Source of the DNA: Paenibacillus agri
Lineage (GTDB): Bacteria > Bacillota > Bacilli > Paenibacillales > Paenibacillaceae
NCBI RefSeq assembly: GCF_013359945.1
Contig: NZ_JABWCS010000221.1
Location: 124,001 to 188,000, forward strand
Direction: 5' to 3'
DNA length: 64,000 nucleotides
In this document: positions 51,167-59,326 of the stretch, one piece after another
Position numbering within the stretch: the stretch's first letter is position 1
How the letters are laid out: every line of letters begins with the position of its first letter
Program-made: the position numbers and the translations under genes
The notes under the pieces: generated by a model
The model's database searches: none
Told to the model about the DNA's origin: nothing
Seen by the model: the letters and a program-made list of their open reading frames with translations, nothing else

Positions 51167-52591
51167 ATGTCGATAGCGACAACAATGATTATCCGACTGG
51201 AAATACGGAAATCGATTGCGTCTTTTGGTGATGTAGCATCCAGAATTGCTGAGGTGGGCGGTGATATTGTTGCGATTGACGTCATACGTGCGGGTAAGGA
51301 TGTGACGACCCGTGATATTACGGTGAATGTACCGGATGCGGCGAACGGCGAGATTGTCGGTGTGTTATCGGACATGCCGGGTATCAAAGTAATCAACGTA
51401 TCTGACCGGACTTTCCTGGCTCATCTTGGTGGTAAGATTGAGGTTACTCCGAAGATGCCGATCAAGAACCGGGAAGACCTGTCGCAGGTGTATACTCCGG
51501 GCGTAGCCCGTGTCAGCATGGCCATTCATGAAGATCCTAACAAAGCGTATTCCCTGACGATGAAAAGAAATACAGTAGCTGTTGTAACTGACGGCACTGC
51601 GGTGCTGGGACTTGGTGATATCGGACCGGAAGCGGCGATGCCGGTGATGGAAGGTAAGGCAATGCTGTTCAAGCAACTGGCGAATATCGATGCATTTCCA
51701 CTGTGCTTGAATACGAAGGATCCGGATGAAATCGTGAAAATTGTGAAAGCGGTTGCTCCCGGATTTGGCGGGATCAATCTTGAGGATATAAGTTCACCGC
51801 GCTGTTTTGATATTGAGCGGAGGCTGGAGGAAGAGCTGGATATTCCTGTTTTTCATGATGACCAGCATGGCACAGCTGTTGTAGCTCTCGCCGGTCTGTT
51901 GAATGCGCTCAAGGTTGTGGACAAGGATATTGGAACTGCGCGCATTGTGGTGGTCGGTATTGGTGCGGCAGGTGTGTCCATCTGTAATCTGCTCCTGGCA
52001 GCGGGGGCCCGGAATATTTATGCGGTAGACCGGGAAGGCATTCTCTCGGCTAAAATACAATACAGCAACGCAGAGTGGAACAGGCTGGCTCAGCGTACGA
52101 ATACCGAAGGGATTACCGGCGGCTTGCCGGAAGCGATCCGGGGCGCAGATGTGTTCATCGGGGTGGCTGGCGCCGGGATTTTGACTGTCGATCTGCTAAA
52201 AAGCATGGCTGAGGATAATATCGTTTTCGCAATGGCGAACCCTACGCCGGAGATTGAACCGGATCTGGCTGAACCGCATGTAAGGGTGCTGGCTACTGGA
52301 CGAAGTGACTACCCGAACCAGATTAACAACGTGCTGTGCTTCCCGGGCATTTTCCGCGGGGCTTTAGATTGCAGAGCTAGGGCGGTTAATCTGGATATGA
52401 AGCTGGCCGCGGCTAAGGCCATTGCTTCTGTGGTGCAGCCGGACGAATTGAATGAGCATTATATCATTCCAAGTATTTTTAATGACAAGGTGGTGGAGTA
52501 TGTTCGTTCAGCTGTGATTAAGGCGGCGATTGCAACGGATACAGCCCGCCGGATTCCCCCGGACTTCTCCGCAGAAACGAAGGAAGAGTAG
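51167..52591 (+). CDS. NAD(P)-dependent malic enzyme with N-terminal ACT domain
   Basis: 474 residues. An ACT regulatory domain fills about 1-80. The malic enzyme follows: SQVYTPGVARV (catalytic Tyr), the GDIGPEAAMPVMEGKA segment with the catalytic Lys, metal ligands in FHDDQHGTA, and the nucleotide-binding GIGAAGVSIC. It decarboxylates malate to pyruvate and CO2. ACT-containing malic enzymes are common in Bacillales. ATG 51167 with AAGGGGG eight bases upstream is preferred to TTG 51125. A terminator follows at 52610. Confidence 0.93.
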   Translation: MSIATTMIIRLEIRKSIASFGDVASRIAEVGGDIVAIDVIRAGKDVTTRDITVNVPDAANGEIVGVLSDMPGIKVINVSDRTFLAHLGGKIEVTPKMPIKNREDLSQVYTPGVARVSMAIHEDPNKAYSLTMKRNTVAVVTDGTAVLGLGDIGPEAAMPVMEGKAMLFKQLANIDAFPLCLNTKDPDEIVKIVKAVAPGFGGINLEDISSPRCFDIERRLEEELDIPVFHDDQHGTAVVALAGLLNALKVVDKDIGTARIVVVGIGAAGVSICNLLLAAGARNIYAVDREGILSAKIQYSNAEWNRLAQRTNTEGITGGLPEAIRGADVFIGVAGAGILTVDLLKSMAEDNIVFAMANPTPEIEPDLAEPHVRVLATGRSDYPNQINNVLCFPGIFRGALDCRARAVNLDMKLAAAKAIASVVQPDELNEHYIIPSIFNDKVVEYVRSAVIKAAIATDTARRIPPDFSAETKEE

Positions 52592-52609
52592 CACTAGGGG
52601 CTTGAAATG

Positions 52610-52641
52610 AGAAGGGCAGCTGATTGGGCTGTCCTTCTTTG
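52610..52641 (+). terminator. Intrinsic terminator after the malic enzyme gene
   Basis: AGAAGGGCAGC pairs, with one mismatch, with GGCTGTCCTTCT across TGATTG, followed by TTG. Confidence 0.7.
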
Positions 52642-52721
52642 CTATGCACGTGGGACTTATATGCTGGCAGGAGAGGTTTCACGCAAGTGGCGAGTTCAGA
52701 TTGAAATAAACAAGTTGATCT

Positions 52722-52892
52722 ACGAGTTCTTGCTGCCTGGTAAAACCCAACGCTCTTGCAAGGCGAAATATCCATGAACCTCGTAACATCCTCATCCGCA
52801 AAATGTTTATATACCTCCTGCCTGTCGTCTAGTGTCAATAGTCTTAAGGTCAATCTGGCAGTTTGCAAGGATGGGAATTCAAAGTCAGACAT
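52722..52892 (-). pseudogene. Truncated and frameshifted GNAT/RimJ acetyltransferase gene
   Basis: The start MSDFEFPSLQTARLTL then RLLTLDDRQEVYKHF, ADEDVTRFMDISP is the normal N-terminus of a RimJ-like GNAT protein (about 45 residues). After about 52757 the expected sequence is lost; the same-frame continuation is not protein-like, and a neighbouring frame (ALGFTRQQELVDQLVY) continues briefly before a stop. The open frame to 52518 is therefore misleading and runs into the converging malic enzyme gene. Confidence 0.65.
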
Positions 52893-53065
52893 CTTATCGG
52901 TCCTTTCGTTAGGAAAATAATAGTATTATCTAAGTTTAGTCCTGCGGACGATATAACTGGTAGGTAAAGTTCTTTTTGTTGTAAAATTATACTAATCGAA
53001 CTAATCATACTTGGGCGATCTTGAGCCAGGCAGACAGTTACCTTAATCAAAAACAGGAGGTCTGG

Positions 53066-53511
53066 ATGATGATGAAGGCACTACGTGTTTTGCTGATGGG
53101 GGCGGTAATCTTATTGCTTCTTGTATCCTGTAACTCGAAGACTTATAAGTATAATTATACGTTTAATGGTGAGGGGGAGCAGTGGGCAGCGGAGTATGTA
53201 CAGAAAGCATCAACGACGTTGACCGACAAGAAAGGCGTGAGGCCGGAGTACAGTTCTTCGAATGAGCGCACCTTCCAGCTCAAGTACAAGGGCAAGCAAA
53301 CCGATCTCGGTGATATAAAAGAGTTGAAATACAGCTACAAAGGGACTACCGGGGAGGTAGTAGCACTATTGAAGGTCCGGTTCACTTTGGTGATTTGAAA
53401 TCAAGGTCTGTAAGTAACGGATCTATCGAGCAAGAGGACGCCGTAATTCAAGTTGAGGTTGAATGGGATGGACAGAAGGAGCAATTTGAACTGCAGGTTC
53501 CCAAAAAATAA
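53066..53511 (+). pseudogene. Lipoprotein gene broken by a frameshift
   Basis: From ATG 53066 (AGGAGG upstream) a signal peptide with lipobox LLLVSC (Cys22) leads into a charged exported domain (KYNYTFNGEGEQW, FQLKYKGKQTDLGD). Near 53351-53356 (GGGGAGG run) the frame shifts: the original frame ends at 53398, while the other frame carries on with GGSSTIEGPVHFGDLKSR and ends EQFELQVPKK at TAA 53509-53511. Joined, it is a coherent protein of about 148 residues. Real decay and a sequencing error at the G run are both possible. Confidence 0.65.
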
Positions 53512-53528
53512 ATCGACGGAGGACAATC

Positions 53529-53966
53529 ATGGTTATTCTTAAGGAAATTGAAGCGGACCAACTGGACGCATTAAACGATTTGTATCATGAACTGGTGGAG
53601 AGAGCGGCAGAGCGGAGTAAGCTTGAGGAAGTTTTTAAGCTGGTGAAGGCTGATAACCGGTATATTCTGCTGGGTGCTTTTATAGATGGAGAGCTGTTAG
53701 GGTCAGTAATGGGTATTCTGTGTTACGACCTTGTAGGGGATTGTCGACCGTTTATGGTGATTGAGAATGTTGTGGTCTCATCGCGTGCGCGCCGGCAAGG
53801 CGTTGGCAAGAAGCCAATGGTGCGGATAGAGGAAATAGCCCGCGAACGGGACTGCTATTACATGATTCTGGTCTCAGGCGAACAGCGGAAGGAAGCACAT
53901 ATATTCTATGAAACGCTGGGCTTCCGCGATGAGAAGGTAGAGGGTTACAGGAAGCATTTAAGCTAG
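53529..53966 (+). CDS. GNAT family N-acetyltransferase
   Basis: 145 residues. The GNAT core has VIENVVVSSRARRQGVG (strand 4 and acetyl-CoA motif A) and AHIFYETLGF near the end. In the usual RxxGxG motif (RRQGVG) all positions are kept. Substrate unknown. ATG 53529 follows GACGGAGGAC, 17 bases after the frameshifted lipoprotein gene, with which it may share a transcript. Confidence 0.9.
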   Translation: MVILKEIEADQLDALNDLYHELVERAAERSKLEEVFKLVKADNRYILLGAFIDGELLGSVMGILCYDLVGDCRPFMVIENVVVSSRARRQGVGKKPMVRIEEIARERDCYYMILVSGEQRKEAHIFYETLGFRDEKVEGYRKHLS

Positions 53967-54126
53967 GGGCTAACCAGAGTGGCTGCATAAGAGCCTTATG
54001 TGGTATGGGATGAGGAGAGAGTAAGGAGAACGTACGCGGGATCGATTTTTTAAAGCTATCTTTTCCATACTGCGAGAACTCCCGCCATATTATACTCAGA
54101 ATATTACTATCATGGAGGCGTATAAT

Positions 54127-54618
54127 TTGGAGACTTTATTTCGTTATAACTGGATGGTTCGCGAGCAGTGGTACCGGTGGTGTGAGGATGTGCCGGAGCA
54201 AGAGCTTCTCAAAGTACGGACAGGCGGAGTAGGAAGCATTCTGAAGACGCTATTCCATGTTGCTGATGTCGAGTGGAGCTGGATTCAGTCCATTCAGGGC
54301 AAGCCGGATTTTCTGGAGGATTTCAATTTGTATCAAAGCCTGGCACAGGTGAGGGCGCTGGATGCACGTTTCCGGCATGATGTAGAGGGATTCGTATTAG
54401 ATTGGCGGGAAGAGCTGGAACGGAAAATGTTTGATGATCTGCTGCCGGATGGGCGGGTGCGCTCTCTGGCTTGGGGTGAGGTGCTCCGGCATGTGATTGC
54501 TCACGAGATTCATCATATGGGACAGCTATCCGTATGGGCCAGGGAGATCGGCAAGGCGCCGGTGTCGGCTAACCTGATAGAAAAAGGGTTGGTATTTAGT
54601 CTGCCTGGCAGGGAATAG
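54127..54618 (+). CDS. DinB family protein
   Basis: 163 residues of the four-helix DinB/YfiT bundle. Metal-binding histidines are visible in LFHVADVEWSW and HVIAHEIHHMGQL. Members include DNA-damage-induced proteins and thiol-dependent transferases such as bacillithiol S-transferases; the specific role is unclear. TTG 54127 is preferred as start: GGAGG (54114-54118) lies eight bases before it, and that same GGAGG overlaps the upstream in-frame ATG 54112. Confidence 0.88.
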   Translation: METLFRYNWMVREQWYRWCEDVPEQELLKVRTGGVGSILKTLFHVADVEWSWIQSIQGKPDFLEDFNLYQSLAQVRALDARFRHDVEGFVLDWREELERKMFDDLLPDGRVRSLAWGEVLRHVIAHEIHHMGQLSVWAREIGKAPVSANLIEKGLVFSLPGRE

Positions 54619-54640
54619 ACCGCTATACTTAACCATTGAA

Positions 54641-54673
54641 GAAGCCTGGTAACTGTGAAGTTACCGGGCTTTC
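54641..54673. terminator. Bidirectional terminator
   Basis: GAAGCCTGGTAACT pairs with AGTTACCGGGCTTTC around a four-base loop, with one mismatch. It lies between the converging DinB and SgrR-type genes and overlaps the end of the latter. Confidence 0.7.
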
Positions 54674-56349
54674 AAGTCTTCCGGAGGAAACCAGATATGA
54701 CGCAGATCTACCCAGCCTTGGCTGTTGAAGGTGACGCCGCGAACCGAAGGGAGGTAGGCGGTTTGGGTCGGTTTTTCATATAAAATATGCAGATGATGCT
54801 CGTCCGTCAGACGCTTCTCAATCCGCTGAAAGATCTCGGCCCTGACGTGCGGATCGGGTTCGCGGGAGATTCTGTGAAGCATACCTTCGATGTCGCCTCG
54901 CGTGTGTGCGTCCAGATGCCGCGACAAGGTCTGGTAAAGGTCGAACAGCCGCAGCTGCTCATCCTGATCACGGAATAGGGAGAAGACAATGAGATCTGAT
55001 TCCAGGCGGATCGACCCTTTGAATTCCTCCGGGGAGACGGTGACGACCCTGCAGGAATAGCCGGCTGCAGTCAGTTTGAGTGCAATATCCTCTGCATCGC
55101 CCCCATATTGGGGGATAGTAGCAATCTGCAGTGGGCCCACGTGGGGGGCGGAAACTTCCGGGATATTGCCAGCAGCTGCCCCTTGCAAACAGGAGATCAG
55201 ATGACCACGGACCAATGGATCACTCAGCGGTCCTTTTTTGTGTGTATTGCAGGTCACGAATTTGCGCGTGGAGGACTCGGAGTGCATGCGGCTCCAGCTG
55301 GAAGACTCGGGGGCGGATGGGTTCTGGATTACATGGAACGCAGCACCGGAATCGGCAGAGGATGCATCAATCTCCCAAGGCACATAGATGATCTCTACAC
55401 GATCCAGGTGGGCCCGTCCCTGAAAATAATACGGGAACACTTCCAGCACACATAGATGCTCATGCATCTCAGTGACCTTAAACGGTCCTGTCCCGGCAGG
55501 CTGACGTCCCAGATCTGTACCACGCCCGCCTTCCCAGTCCCGGGGCACAATTGCCGCACGGCTGGTGCACAGGAAGGGCAGGAAGAGCTCGTTGGGCTTC
55601 TTGAGCTGTATCTGAACAGTCGTCGGACTAAGGGCGGTAACCGATTGGATTTCTTTGAAAATATAACTGTAGAGCGTTCGCTGTGAAGTTTGCATCAGCC
55701 GCTCAAAGGAATAGACGACATCCTCGGCACCCAGCACCTTGCCGTGATGGAACAGGACCTCTTTACGCAGAAAGAAAGTCCATGTCGTCCGGCTCTCATC
55801 GGCCTCCCAGGCATGGGCAAGCCCCGGTCCGATCACGTTCTGTTCCCCGCTCTGACGCAGCAGACCATCAAATACATGGCTGGACACAAAAGACTCTGCC
55901 AGCAAATTCATATACAGCGGATCAAAGGTATGCAGTTGTTGTGTGACAGGCAGCCGCAAAGTATCAATCTGCTTGTCGCTGCGCATCTCGGAGTGATGGC
56001 CGAAATAGGCGAGCAGCCAGCCCTGAAGGGTGTCCTGAAGCGACGAGGACCGGGCGTGATCCCGAATACCCTCGATGGAACTGAGGATATCCTTGCGGCT
56101 GATTGCCTGCTTCATCGATTGCAGGGCAATCTCCTCGGAAGGCAGAAGAAAGCGCAGCGTGGAGCGCCGCCCCCGTCCGCGGCTGGATGTCCAGACGATC
56201 CAGCTCTGCTGGACCATTTTATTCACGACATGCAGGGCGTTACGGTGGGTGCAGCCCAAGGTCTGTGCCAGCTCGTCCAGGGTGACGGTTACTTCGGCGG
56301 CGCTCCCATAGCGGGAATGCAGCTTCAAATATTGGCTATGCAGCTTCAC
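54661..56349 (-). CDS. SgrR-type regulator with solute-binding domain
   Basis: 562 residues. An N-terminal winged helix-turn-helix (about 20-75, LDELAQTLGCTHRNALHVVNK) is joined to a large family-5 solute-binding-protein domain (about 150-545; RTTWTFFLRKEVLFHHGK, GAEDVVYSFERL). This is the SgrR layout. In enterobacteria SgrR senses sugar-phosphate stress; Gram-positive relatives usually control adjacent transport or membrane genes. Start is GTG 56349 behind AAGGAGGACC. It is divergent from a DUF4173 membrane protein gene. Confidence 0.88.
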   Translation of the reverse strand: MKLHSQYLKLHSRYGSAAEVTVTLDELAQTLGCTHRNALHVVNKMVQQSWIVWTSSRGRGRRSTLRFLLPSEEIALQSMKQAISRKDILSSIEGIRDHARSSSLQDTLQGWLLAYFGHHSEMRSDKQIDTLRLPVTQQLHTFDPLYMNLLAESFVSSHVFDGLLRQSGEQNVIGPGLAHAWEADESRTTWTFFLRKEVLFHHGKVLGAEDVVYSFERLMQTSQRTLYSYIFKEIQSVTALSPTTVQIQLKKPNELFLPFLCTSRAAIVPRDWEGGRGTDLGRQPAGTGPFKVTEMHEHLCVLEVFPYYFQGRAHLDRVEIIYVPWEIDASSADSGAAFHVIQNPSAPESSSWSRMHSESSTRKFVTCNTHKKGPLSDPLVRGHLISCLQGAAAGNIPEVSAPHVGPLQIATIPQYGGDAEDIALKLTAAGYSCRVVTVSPEEFKGSIRLESDLIVFSLFRDQDEQLRLFDLYQTLSRHLDAHTRGDIEGMLHRISREPDPHVRAEIFQRIEKRLTDEHHLHILYEKPTQTAYLPSVRGVTFNSQGWVDLRHIWFPPEDLKAR

Positions 56350-56462
56350 GAGAGAGGGTCCTCCTTGGAAAATAAGAAATAATAATTTCGATTTTTCTAT
56401 TTATCTTCTTATTTTAACATTTAAAATAAGGATTAGATAGTAATAAACTGGAGGTATTTACC

Positions 56463-57977
56463 ATGTCTGAAAACGAAGTAAGGCGGATCCGCCCTCTTGT
56501 CGTATTGGGTGCTGCATTTTTGCTGGCTATCATTCACCAGTATCTGTTCTTTGGCGCGCAACCTGGCATATCTTATCCGATCTTTGTGACCTTGTTTTAC
56601 GTCTTTATACTGTACTATGCCCGGGAGCAAAGGCGTCCGTTCTCATGGTTCAGCTACTTATGGCTTGCTGCCATCGGTTTGCTCTCGCTAACGTATGTGT
56701 TGTTTCAGGATATGTTCTTCTTCGGCTTCAATTTGCTGGTTATCCCGATTCTGATTCTTTTACATATGACGTATATGCTGGGAGCAGACAGACTCTCCTG
56801 GGGCGAGGGAAAGCTGATTGTCAAGACGCTGGAACATTTTCTCCCGCAGAACTTTCGGCATTGGGCTACAGCCTTTGCCCAGTTGCGCAGCAAACAGGGT
56901 GGCAAAATCAAGGATGAGCGTAAGCAGGTTCTGATTAAGGTGTTGATTGGTTTGACCATTTCATGTCCGATCCTGCTGGTTGTAGTCTCGCTGCTTTCTT
57001 CTGCAGACGGCGTTTTCCTTCATCTGGTGCAGGAGTTTCCCAATATTTTAGGTAACTTGTCTCTGGGCGAGGGTTTTGTACGGGTGATGTGGGTACTGTT
57101 GTTCGGACTTGGCTTTTTCGGCTTTGTCTGGGGCTTTGTTGATCCCAAGGATTACAGCTGGAATGCCCGGAATCCTGCACTAAAGCAGCTAAATATGGAG
57201 ACACCGGAACTACCGGTGTTCAGAATCGATCCTGTGATCATGGCAACGATTCTCATTTCGATTAATATGGTTTACGTGCTGTTTGTGTTCGTGCAGTTCT
57301 CCTATTTGTTCGGTGCGTGGGAGGGAATTCTGCCAACGGGCAGCACGTATGCTGACTATGCACGGAGCGGTTTTTTCGAGTTAGTGATGGTGACAGGAAT
57401 CAATTTCATTCTGCTTATGTTATGCCTTCTGCCTTCAGGTGAAGGACAAGGTCTGCTGAGAAGAATCACCCGTGTCCTGCTATACATCTTGGTAGCTTGT
57501 TCTGGTGTTATGCTGTATTCCGCCTTTACCCGGCTGTCGTTATATGAGGAAGCATACGGATATACCTACACGCGTTTTCTGGTGCATGCGTTTATGATTT
57601 TCCTGGGTCTTCTGCTTGGCCTGGCAGCGCTGCGGATTGGAAGCAAGAAGATTTCTCTGGCAAAATGTTATATCGTGCTTGGTCTGGTATCGTACGTCGT
57701 GATGAACTATATCTGCCTGGACGTAATCGTCGCGAACAAGAATATTGAACGGTATGTCACTAGTGGCAAACTGGATGCCGATTATTTGTTTACATTATCG
57801 CCGCAAGCGATTCCGACTCTAATTGATTTCAGCCGTAGTCAGAATGGGATTCTGGACAATGGTTTGCGCAGGGAATGGGAAGTCAGCCAGTCGAGCGAAA
57901 AATGGCAGTCGTTTAATGTATCACGCTACAGGGCAGAACATGAACTGAAAGAGTATTTTAAGGCAGAGACGAAATAA
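56463..57977 (+). CDS. DUF4173/DUF4153-type polytopic membrane protein
   Basis: 504 residues with about eleven to twelve hydrophobic helices. QFSYLFG and STYADYARSGFFELVMVTGI and the later VLLYILVACSGVMLYSAF match the DUF4173 core; the last 80 residues are soluble and contain IPTLIDFS. Function unknown; sequences of this type often sit next to sensor or efflux genes. ATG 56463 follows TGGAGGTATT. Divergent from the SgrR-type gene, which may regulate it; the Crp-type gene follows. Confidence 0.82.
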   Translation: MSENEVRRIRPLVVLGAAFLLAIIHQYLFFGAQPGISYPIFVTLFYVFILYYAREQRRPFSWFSYLWLAAIGLLSLTYVLFQDMFFFGFNLLVIPILILLHMTYMLGADRLSWGEGKLIVKTLEHFLPQNFRHWATAFAQLRSKQGGKIKDERKQVLIKVLIGLTISCPILLVVVSLLSSADGVFLHLVQEFPNILGNLSLGEGFVRVMWVLLFGLGFFGFVWGFVDPKDYSWNARNPALKQLNMETPELPVFRIDPVIMATILISINMVYVLFVFVQFSYLFGAWEGILPTGSTYADYARSGFFELVMVTGINFILLMLCLLPSGEGQGLLRRITRVLLYILVACSGVMLYSAFTRLSLYEEAYGYTYTRFLVHAFMIFLGLLLGLAALRIGSKKISLAKCYIVLGLVSYVVMNYICLDVIVANKNIERYVTSGKLDADYLFTLSPQAIPTLIDFSRSQNGILDNGLRREWEVSQSSEKWQSFNVSRYRAEHELKEYFKAETK

Positions 57978-58051
57978 ATCGCCAAAAAGGACATATGTCC
58001 TTTTTTTGCGGGGCATTCTACATTACACTGAAGCATCGGAGGGATTGGCGA

Positions 58052-58750
58052 ATGCAAATGATATATGACCGGGAGGCTGTTCGCCATCTGGCGGAAAAAA
58101 ACGGTCTTGACGAAATTTTTGGCGGTCCGATGATCGAGTCTATGGAGCTGCGGCTGTACGGGGATGGCGAGGCGGTCTGCTCGGTTGGAGATAAGCTGGA
58201 ATATCTGTTCATCCTGGTACAGGGTAACCTTAAGATTCACACGCTGCTGCCTAACGGGAAGTCAATGCTGGTACGTTTCGCGCGGCCGATGTCGATTATC
58301 GGGGATGTAGAGCTGCTGAGGGAGTATCCCGTGAAGAACCAGGTGGAATCGGTGGGAGACAGCCTCATCCTGCTTGCCGGCCGGAGACGGCTGCTGAAGG
58401 AAATGGAGCATAATGCGGTGCTGCTGCGTTTTCTATACGGAGAACTGAGCCACAAGCTCTATACGCTGGGACAGACTTCTGCGCTGAATCTCTTGTATCC
58501 GGTCGAGAACCGGTTCGCGAGCTATCTGCTGTCTCTGCTCACGGACAGTGAGGGGATACGATACGTAGATGAGATTCGCACCTCCACGTTGACAGAAACA
58601 GCGGAGCTGCTCGGTACCAGCTACCGGCATCTGAACCGGATTGTTCGTAAATTTATAGAACAGGGCATCATCGAACGTAAGCATGGCCGCCTAAGTATTC
58701 TGGATGAGGGAAAGTTAGCTGAGCTGGCGAGCGGCAGTCTGTACGAATAG
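58052..58750 (+). CDS. Crp/Fnr family transcriptional regulator (YeiL-like)
   Basis: 232 residues: a cyclic-nucleotide-binding-type beta roll (about 20-130; SVGDKLEYLFILVQGNLKI), a long dimerisation helix and a C-terminal helix-turn-helix (TETAELLGTSYRHLNRIVRK). The first ATG in the open frame (57995) has no ribosome site; ATG 58052 follows CGGAGGG with spacing 8 and gives a protein without N-terminal cysteines, so no FNR-type cluster is expected. The layout resembles YeiL. Downstream and co-directional with the DUF4173 gene. Confidence 0.88.
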   Translation: MQMIYDREAVRHLAEKNGLDEIFGGPMIESMELRLYGDGEAVCSVGDKLEYLFILVQGNLKIHTLLPNGKSMLVRFARPMSIIGDVELLREYPVKNQVESVGDSLILLAGRRRLLKEMEHNAVLLRFLYGELSHKLYTLGQTSALNLLYPVENRFASYLLSLLTDSEGIRYVDEIRTSTLTETAELLGTSYRHLNRIVRKFIEQGIIERKHGRLSILDEGKLAELASGSLYE

Positions 58751-59326
58751 AGTGGCACAAATGCTATCAGAGATCGCTTTAAATCAGGCTACGGCCGGAA
58801 GAAGCGGTCTTTTTGCTTTTTCTACACGAAAAGGGTCAGTCTTTTGGAATAAGACTATTGGCATATTTTATCGAAATCGTAAGATACCACACACAAATCA
58901 TAGAAATTGCCATCGACTGGAAGATTACTGTATCTTATATTATTACCATTATTAGTTAGTTTATAGTCATCCTCCGATGTTCGATCTTCTTATATTGCGT
59001 GTTGAGTTGCAGTTATGCATATTTACGCAAGCAAGGGGATCGTTCTTTTTTATGCGAAGATGCGGCTATACTGCGTCTAAGAGGATCACTATCGGCTTTC
59101 TACTAGTAAAGAATGCTGCTTCATAAGGATTTCTCTACGATTTCAGTATCCTGGAGGAGGCGGTAGATGACTTAAAGATCAGTTTTGAAAGCGTATACGG
59201 AATGGAAGTTTGCAAGATTTAGAGTCTGGGCATCCAAGACGTGTTTCTTTTCGAAAAGGTGCGTGTAGTCCAGAAGGTTGCAGAGGGTTCAAGCTTCACC
59301 ATAAAAAATATGGAGGTTGGCTGTTC
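58751..59326. other. Gene-free interval of about 576 bases before the GH87 gene
   Basis: A 67-codon frame at 58752-58955 overlaps no ribosome site and looks spurious. A strong GGAGGAGG (59153-59160) is followed by ATG ACT TAA at about 59167, a two-codon frame that could be a tiny leader or chance. A cre-like site lies at 59185. The long 5' region suggests a regulated leader, but no known riboswitch was recognised. Confidence 0.5.
59185..59199 (+). promoter_or_regulatory. cre-like CcpA site
   Basis: TTGAAAGCGTATACG fits the catabolite-responsive element pattern WTGNAANCGNWNNCW at every position except the last. It lies about 130 bases before the GH87 start, where CcpA could repress a glycan-degrading gene when glucose is present. 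Confidence 0.4.

Noticed and set aside
55690..56382. 230-codon open frame antisense to the SgrR-type gene
   Set aside because: Shadow frame; the opposite strand holds clear helix-turn-helix and solute-binding motifs.
57995..58051. N-terminal Cys residues suggesting an FNR iron-sulfur cluster
   Set aside because: The cysteine lies upstream of the supported start codon at 58052 and would not be translated.
58752..58955. 67-codon open frame after the Crp/Fnr gene
   Set aside because: No ribosome site and a low-complexity AT-rich end; likely chance.
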